Of a stretch of 48,696 nucleotides of DNA, positions 43,554 to 48,696 are shown piece by piece. Positions within the stretch are counted from its first letter, which is position 1, and each line of letters opens with the position of its first letter. The notes below the pieces were generated by a model. That model was not told the DNA's origin. It ran no database searches and saw only the letters and a program-made list of their open reading frames with translations. The DNA comes from an uncultured euryarchaeote. Its GTDB lineage: Archaea > Thermoplasmatota > Poseidoniia > Poseidoniales > Poseidoniaceae. The stretch spans positions 1-48,696 of the forward strand of contig CALDPP010000197.1 in assembly GCA_937911345.1 (NCBI GenBank). The letters are read 5' to 3'. The position numbers and the translations under genes were made by a program.

Positions 43554-44957
43554 TTATGCTGGATTTACTCGTAAGCCTTGATTTAGCAACACGCTTGGAA
43601 GATACATTGTTCCTGAAGAATAAGACCCTTGGGGCCTTACATCATCACCAAGAATTACGTTTTCAGAGAGTGCTTTTGCCATGTTTCCTGATAATCCAGC
43701 TTGTTTTACCGAACCGATTATTTCCCCGTTTTCAACCCTAAGGATTGAACTTGTTGTAACAGAAAAATCGCCGCTTGTTGGATTAGCAGTGTGAGCCCCC
43801 ATCACGCTATTCACTACGTAACCATCAGCCATTGATTCTACCATAGCATCAAATTGTTGGATTTTACTATCTGTTGTAAGGAATAAATTACTACATCCTG
43901 ACACAGGTGGAGATTGATGCCCAGAACGTATTGCTGAACCTGTAGTCGTTGCATCAATTATTCTACCCTCTGCAATCTGTTGTGCAGCATCTCTAGTTGA
44001 CCAAAGAGAACCGAGCAACTTACCAGACTCAATCAACAAATTTTTCCTAGTTGGTACGCCCTCATCATCTCTTGAACCCGAAGACCGGCAACCATCTACT
44101 GTTGCATCATCTATCAAACTAAGATCTGAGGAGATTACTGTTTGATTCATTTTTCCAGACCAAAAGGATTCACTTCTGGCTAATTTTTCACCCTTTACCG
44201 CGTTTGGGACTACGACCGAAAATAATGGTGAAAAGCCCTCACTTGTCATCAGCACTGGCGATTCATCTTTTACTGAATCTACCTTAATTGGGTCCCTTGT
44301 TAGTTTGGCCCATTCTACTGCTCTAGCAACACAACTTGGTATTTCAGGTAACTTACTACGAGAAGAATTACTTTGCCAGGAACTAGTCAGTTGTCCATTT
44401 TCCTCTATAGAAACTTGTACTCCAACTCCATGAGAGGTTGTTAGACCCGCAGACTCAATTCCTTCACTGGTCAAAATTGCACTGGCACTGGCGCTAACAC
44501 CAATCCCCCCTCCGGTCACAACAGCTCGATTATCGAGCGATGCTACTTCTGAAATAATCATATCAGCCTGAGTAAGTAGACTCTCTGAATCCATTTGAAC
44601 TATAGATTTGTCATAAAGTCCACCAACCTGATTTGCTTTTTGCTCTGATGGTAAAACAAAACCCTCAATTGAAGGAGACATTCTTGCAATAGATAACGCA
44701 CTGCTGATTGCTTTGTCAGCTGATTTTACATCCACAAGGTATGCAAAACCAAACTTGCCGTCTTCAATTACTCTGATTCCGTAACCTCCCTCGCCACCGC
44801 CTGCGGCTAGGGAAATTTTCCCGCCCTCGATATCTATTTGGTGGCCGTATGATTGAGTAGCGACAATTTCCCAACTAGAGACTCCGAGAGATTGACATCT
44901 TTCACCAATTGATTTACAGCCAGACTGGAGTCTGTCCAGAGCGTCATTTGGTAGCAA
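43554..44957 (-). CDS. pmbA: TldE/PmbA family protein
   Basis: The partner subunit of the TldD/TldE metalloprotease complex. 467 aa. The family fold shows GGYGIRVIEDGKFGFAYLVD, EGIESAGLTTSHGVGVQVSI and the C-terminal SGDFSVTTSSILRVENGEII. It lacks the HExxxH zinc motif of TldD, as TldE subunits do. The start is TTG 44957 after GGTGGGA, 2 bp beyond the TldD stop, so the two genes are coupled. In bacteria the pair processes microcin B17 and CcdA; the archaeal substrate is unknown. Confidence 0.92.
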   Translation of the reverse strand: MLPNDALDRLQSGCKSIGERCQSLGVSSWEIVATQSYGHQIDIEGGKISLAAGGGEGGYGIRVIEDGKFGFAYLVDVKSADKAISSALSIARMSPSIEGFVLPSEQKANQVGGLYDKSIVQMDSESLLTQADMIISEVASLDNRAVVTGGGIGVSASASAILTSEGIESAGLTTSHGVGVQVSIEENGQLTSSWQSNSSRSKLPEIPSCVARAVEWAKLTRDPIKVDSVKDESPVLMTSEGFSPLFSVVVPNAVKGEKLARSESFWSGKMNQTVISSDLSLIDDATVDGCRSSGSRDDEGVPTRKNLLIESGKLLGSLWSTRDAAQQIAEGRIIDATTTGSAIRSGHQSPPVSGCSNLFLTTDSKIQQFDAMVESMADGYVVNSVMGAHTANPTSGDFSVTTSSILRVENGEIIGSVKQAGLSGNMAKALSENVILGDDVRPQGSYSSGTMYLPSVLLNQGLRVNPA

Positions 44958-44959
44958 AT

Positions 44960-46402
44960 TTATCCCACCAATGCTTCACTAATTCTCATTATTGGGCCGC
45001 CATCTCCAACCGGTACGGTTTGTCCTTTACCGCAAAAACCCGGTGCTGCAAGTCTGGAATCTTTTGTAAGACCATCAACATCTTTGAGGATTTGGAGGGT
45101 TAAGCCACTAACACTGACATCTTTTAATGGAGCCGTTATTTCGCCATTCTCGATTAACCAAGCCTCTTGAGCTGCAAATTGGAACGATCCTCTTCCCGTG
45201 TCAACTTGTCCGCCTCGTGAGCCACAAGCATATACTCCATACTCAATATCCTCAACCAGTTCGTCCAAATCTGAATGAGTCCCACCGTGAATTAGGGTAT
45301 TTGACATTCTAACCAATGGATGATGTAATCCATCTTGTGCTCTAGCCCCTGCATTCGGTTTTATGCCAAAGTGTTCTGCGGTTTCTCTATGGTTTAGATA
45401 TTCGGTTAATACACCGTTTTTTATTAGACATTTCTCAGTTGTATCGAGTCCTTCATCATCGATAGGGTGTGCTCCATAGCCTCCTCTGATAGTCGGGTCA
45501 TCGATTACTGTAACTATGTCACTTCCAATCTTCTGTCCAAGTTTGCCATCAAGACATGAATCCCCTGCTGCGACTAGGTCTGCCTCACATGGATGACCTA
45601 ATGCTTCGTGTATGTAGACTCCTGTTAAGTCTCTGTCAGCAATCAACGGCATCTTTCCTGATGGCGCTCTTGTTGCTTTTAACAATCGCAATGCTGAAAC
45701 TTTTGCATTATCTCCGAGTTGGTTGATATCACACGATTCGATTAACTCTAATCCTCCCTCTCCACCAAATCTAGTACGGTATGAGACTACTTCTGATCCA
45801 TCTCTTGCTGTAACCATACCATTAATCAAGGATCTTTGGAAACTCCAAGTACGATTCATACCCTCGGTACTAAGGAACTCAGTGTGAATATGTTCATCAT
45901 GCCAGCCACAATTGACTGAAACGATATTGTCATGGCCTGAAGCAGAAGAACTGAATAGTTTCATATGCTCCAATCTTTCGTTTAATTCCGTATTTCTTAC
46001 ATCTTTCTTGGGCTTCCAGTGAATTGTGTCTTCTATTATTGGAACCTCGGCCAAGCTGATTGGCTTATCTTTTGGAGAACGTCTTGCGGCAACTGACCTT
46101 GCTAACTTAAGGGTTGGATTCATTTGTTGTTCAAGTGAAGCAATATCAGTGGTAGAATGAACACCCCAAGCCCCATCAGCAAGTACCCTTATTGTTGCGC
46201 CAATTTCTTGACCTGGGATAGCCTTCTCTAGTTTTCCATCCCTCATAGACACAGAGTAGTCTGTGTAAGCAACTAGTCTCACTTCTGCATATGTCGCTCC
46301 GTTTTTGGCTACATTATCCAAACTCTTGTTAATCTTGTCAACATTTAGATATCGACTACTCGCATCTTGGACATTCGAATCGGGAGATTTAGCAATCACC
46401 AT
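44960..46402 (-). CDS. tldD: TldD metalloprotease
   Basis: 480 aa, catalytic subunit of TldD/E. The zinc site HEALGH is at 265-270, and later conserved residues are present (IDDEGLDTTEKCLIKNGVLT, YGVYACGSRGGQVDTGRGSF). The N-terminal domain starts YAEVRLVAYTDYSVSMRDGK. The ATG at 46402 has no clear ribosome site, so it may be leaderless. A 45-bp gap separates it from cgi121. Confidence 0.95.
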   Translation of the reverse strand: MVIAKSPDSNVQDASSRYLNVDKINKSLDNVAKNGATYAEVRLVAYTDYSVSMRDGKLEKAIPGQEIGATIRVLADGAWGVHSTTDIASLEQQMNPTLKLARSVAARRSPKDKPISLAEVPIIEDTIHWKPKKDVRNTELNERLEHMKLFSSSASGHDNIVSVNCGWHDEHIHTEFLSTEGMNRTWSFQRSLINGMVTARDGSEVVSYRTRFGGEGGLELIESCDINQLGDNAKVSALRLLKATRAPSGKMPLIADRDLTGVYIHEALGHPCEADLVAAGDSCLDGKLGQKIGSDIVTVIDDPTIRGGYGAHPIDDEGLDTTEKCLIKNGVLTEYLNHRETAEHFGIKPNAGARAQDGLHHPLVRMSNTLIHGGTHSDLDELVEDIEYGVYACGSRGGQVDTGRGSFQFAAQEAWLIENGEITAPLKDVSVSGLTLQILKDVDGLTKDSRLAAPGFCGKGQTVPVGDGGPIMRISEALVG

Positions 46403-46447
46403 AATTAAGCCAGTTATTGGTGGTGTTTGAATGCTTCTTACAATTGA

Positions 46448-47026
46448 CTATGAATTCAAGTCCGATGAAATGACAAAACCAATGATGATGTCCTCTGTTA
46501 TTTCATCTAATTTTGTAACTTCTATGCCTAGTTTATCTAATCCATCTAGAGTTATTTCCGGTCGACTTTCAATCGGTTGAATTCCTAACTTTTCTGCGAT
46601 TTCAACAAATATTTCTTTCGATTGGACGAAATCAATAACCGGGTATAACTCATCATCGTTTTCTTCATATTCTGGTAAATAGACAATCCATGCCCTATCA
46701 TGAGATTTCTGTATTCCTACTTTTTTGAACGCTTCCGATACGTGATGAGTGCCAGCGATATAACGCAAAAATTCTGCATCTATCGAGCGAGCAAGTGCCT
46801 TACCTTTTGCAAATGCTCGCTGAGATAATAACCATGCAGTCCACAGTTGATGATCGGTCAGTGCTGCATAATCAGCCAACATTAACCAATTTTGACTAGG
46901 CCTTTTCGTTAGAAAATCACCTATCAAGTCATCTTGTCGTGTTGAGATATCAACCATGAAACAAGGGAATGGCGGCATCTCCATGTTACCCGCTATGGCA
47001 ATTGGTTTTTCAATAATCCGTTTCAT
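46448..47026 (-). CDS. cgi121: KEOPS complex subunit Cgi121
   Basis: A 192-aa protein that helps KEOPS make t6A37 in tRNAs. The family core is DAEFLRYIAGTHHVSEAFKK with KVGI, plus QLWTAWLLSQRAFAKGKALA upstream. The length is at the large end for the family because of a C-terminal acidic tail that includes a beta region. ATG 47026 lies 17 bp inside the Hel308 frame end, so the two are co-translated. Kae1, Bud32 and Pcc1 are not in the window. Confidence 0.82.
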   Translation of the reverse strand: MKRIIEKPIAIAGNMEMPPFPCFMVDISTRQDDLIGDFLTKRPSQNWLMLADYAALTDHQLWTAWLLSQRAFAKGKALARSIDAEFLRYIAGTHHVSEAFKKVGIQKSHDRAWIVYLPEYEENDDELYPVIDFVQSKEIFVEIAEKLGIQPIESRPEITLDGLDKLGIEVTKLDEITEDIIIGFVISSDLNS

Positions 47027-48696
47027 TTTCACTCTCGAGGGGAATGTCATCCTGTCTTTGCTTGATACTTGATTTTCCTGACTTTCTCATGACCTTATTC
47101 ACTTCATGCATTATTTTATCAAGCAACTGTGGACCCCAACCCCTCATTCTTAGAACCTCGGATTTTTGCTTTTGGGACATATTTGCCACATCTGTAGGAT
47201 TCCTTATACCCTTGGTAGACAACTCTCTTGCCCGCATTCTGCCAACGTTTGGAATATTTACCAATGATAGCAAATCTTGCTTACATCCATGTCTCACTCT
47301 TAATCGTAAAATATCAAGCATTTTTACTATCTCTGCTATGTCTTTCATATGTTCATCGGAAAAAACATCATCTGTCAAAATTATTTCTCTTGACGCATGA
47401 ATTAGCCATTCCATTATGTCAACTCGATAATGTATGTCACCTGGATTAACATCAAGTTCTTTCTCTATAGAACGTATGTTATCTTCATTAGCCCACATCT
47501 CAACCATCCAAGCAGACTTAACATTACCAAGTAGCATTTCATCATAACTAGCATCAGAAAGTAATTCCTTTTCCACTGAATTTGTTTTAATCCATAAATT
47601 TGAATTGGCATCCATCTCAGAGTTTTTAGCCCACAGAGAAGTAAAATCCGGAGTTGACGTTGCGAGATGGAGTAGTCCAAAGTTAGTTACTGGCCCAATC
47701 TCTCTAACCTTTCTTCTAACAGCCCTTCGAAGACCGGTCCTAATCAAGGAAGCTGATAATGGATCTAAATAGAGTTGAGTTATTCTCTCTCCCATTGTTG
47801 TTGATTCATATTTCATACCTTCCGGATTTGATTTAGTTTCATGATGCCAAGCACCCGTATTACTGAGATTAGTTGCAATTGAAAAACCAAAGGCAGGTTT
47901 TGTGAAGGCAGATTTTCTGATTTTCTTCTCTGGTTGATTATTTTCTAAAATCTCTACACCTGGGACATTCTGAGCAGTGGTGGCCCAAATTGGAATATTA
48001 TCATCCCAGTCATCTGCGCCATCAACTCTTGAATCGGCTCGTTTTGCAGTATAAACTTCGTCAATACCCAGTTTACGTATGAAGCGTTCATCAATTAACC
48101 AGTTTAGCGTTTGGTCGATTTTTTCGGTCAGAATGTGTTTTGGAGTTGAATGACCTAAAAATGTTGATTCGAGAAAATCTCCAATCTCTCCCCGATGATT
48201 AATTCCCCCGGTAGATATTATTGACAATATATGGGTTCTAAGTGCTGGCTCACCGGAGAGTTTAGAGATTATCGGTTCTACATCTCCAAAGAAGTATTTC
48301 TCACTAACTAAATCTGCAACTTCCCAGCCATCTGTGCCTTTGCAAAGTATCCATGCTTCCCCGTAATCATCATACTTTGGCCGACCGGCTCTGCCAAGCA
48401 TTTGTCTTATTTCCATAACAGGCAATGGTCGGCTCATACCGTCATCCCATCGTTTTATGTCTCTAACTAGAACCCTTCGTGCAGGTAAATTTACGCCAGC
48501 TGCCAGTGTAGGGGTTGCTGTTAAACAATAGATAATGCCATCCTTAAACGCCTTTTCGATTGTCTTTCTTTGGCTGTGAGTTAACCCTGCATGGTGAAAT
48601 GCAGTACCGCCTTTCAAACATTCGACCAATTTATCAGCCATTGCAGATTGCCTATTACCCTCTATAGATGCGGCTAAAGAGTTTAGTTCCTGTAAT
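47010..48696 (-). CDS. hel308: Hel308 helicase, N-terminal part outside window
   Basis: The reading frame is open at the right edge; about 562 C-terminal codons are present. They include the second RecA-like domain (FHHAGLTHSQRKTIEKAFKD, TPTLAAGVNLPARRVLVRD, QMLGRAGRPKYDDYGEAWIL), the winged helix and ratchet region, and C-terminal helix-hairpin-helix units (LVNIPNVGRMRARELSTKGI and VLRMRGWGPQLLDKIMHEV). The Walker A motif lies upstream of the window. Hel308 unwinds stalled forks and lagging strands. An ATG at 48641 is inside the frame and is not the start. Confidence 0.92.
   Translation of the reverse strand, partial: LQELNSLAASIEGNRQSAMADKLVECLKGGTAFHHAGLTHSQRKTIEKAFKDGIIYCLTATPTLAAGVNLPARRVLVRDIKRWDDGMSRPLPVMEIRQMLGRAGRPKYDDYGEAWILCKGTDGWEVADLVSEKYFFGDVEPIISKLSGEPALRTHILSIISTGGINHRGEIGDFLESTFLGHSTPKHILTEKIDQTLNWLIDERFIRKLGIDEVYTAKRADSRVDGADDWDDNIPIWATTAQNVPGVEILENNQPEKKIRKSAFTKPAFGFSIATNLSNTGAWHHETKSNPEGMKYESTTMGERITQLYLDPLSASLIRTGLRRAVRRKVREIGPVTNFGLLHLATSTPDFTSLWAKNSEMDANSNLWIKTNSVEKELLSDASYDEMLLGNVKSAWMVEMWANEDNIRSIEKELDVNPGDIHYRVDIMEWLIHASREIILTDDVFSDEHMKDIAEIVKMLDILRLRVRHGCKQDLLSLVNIPNVGRMRARELSTKGIRNPTDVANMSQKQKSEVLRMRGWGPQLLDKIMHEVNKVMRKSGKSSIKQRQDDIPLESENETDY

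Overview
The window is chromosomal DNA from a euryarchaeal relative of Marine Group II (Candidatus Poseidoniia). That placement is inferred from gene content. The archaeal core genes are eL37, eL42/L44e, eS27, uL16/L10e, aIF2-alpha, Nop10, ABCE1, RPA, Hel308, Cgi121 and archaeal TyrRS. They sit beside bacterial-type MutS/MutL, carotenoid-type phytoene synthase and glutaryl-CoA dehydrogenase with ETF. The DNA is AT-rich and very compact: many neighbours overlap by 1-17 bp, convergent pairs are nearly fused, and no gap exceeds about 200 bp. Many starts follow a GGTGA/GAGGTG-like ribosome site, and GTG or TTG starts are common. I see no transposon, prophage block, rRNA or CRISPR array. || Layout. 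1-1089 is the truncated end of a double zinc-ribbon protein. 1281-3741 holds two squalene/phytoene synthase paralogs, the second behind a possible upstream ORF. 3750-12020 holds glutaryl-CoA dehydrogenase, two propeller-like proteins, TyrRS, ETF beta/alpha and a metallo-beta-lactamase hydrolase. 12094-15218 holds purF, eL37 and two small membrane proteins. 15350-17735 is the classic archaeal translation cluster L44e-S27e-aIF2alpha-Nop10-PAC2. A tRNA-Ser(CGA) and a ubiquitin-like protein ending in Gly-Gly follow. || 18068-24074 is a minus-strand run L10e - ABCE1 - nuclease - nuclease, in which the two nucleases are tandem Cas4-like PD-(D/E)XK paralogs. 24223-32522 holds a membrane propeller-like protein, mutS-mutL, aroA and moaA. 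32519-37803 holds an archaeal pilin, a polyprenyl diphosphate synthase, a hydroxymethylbilane-synthase-like protein that lacks catalytic residues, a coiled-coil protein and a triple-SAP-like protein. 37805-43410 is a minus-strand series of RPA1, an RPA-associated protein, a small beta-rich protein faintly like phage-tail proteins, two T2SSF membrane platform proteins and a TadA/FlaI-type ATPase. 43554-48696 holds TldE, TldD, the KEOPS subunit Cgi121 and the C-terminal part of Hel308. || How the genes fit together. GCDH and ETF form a dehydrogenase/electron carrier pair. The two synthases could feed squalene and carotenoid (retinal) synthesis. The pilin, ATPase and two platform proteins outline a type IV pilus-like machine, with ssDNA-binding genes directly upstream. 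The most unusual items are the Fe-S nuclease pair in the ribosome-recycling operon, the degenerate HemC-fold protein, the Gly-Gly ubiquitin-like protein, and the RPA/pilus arrangement.
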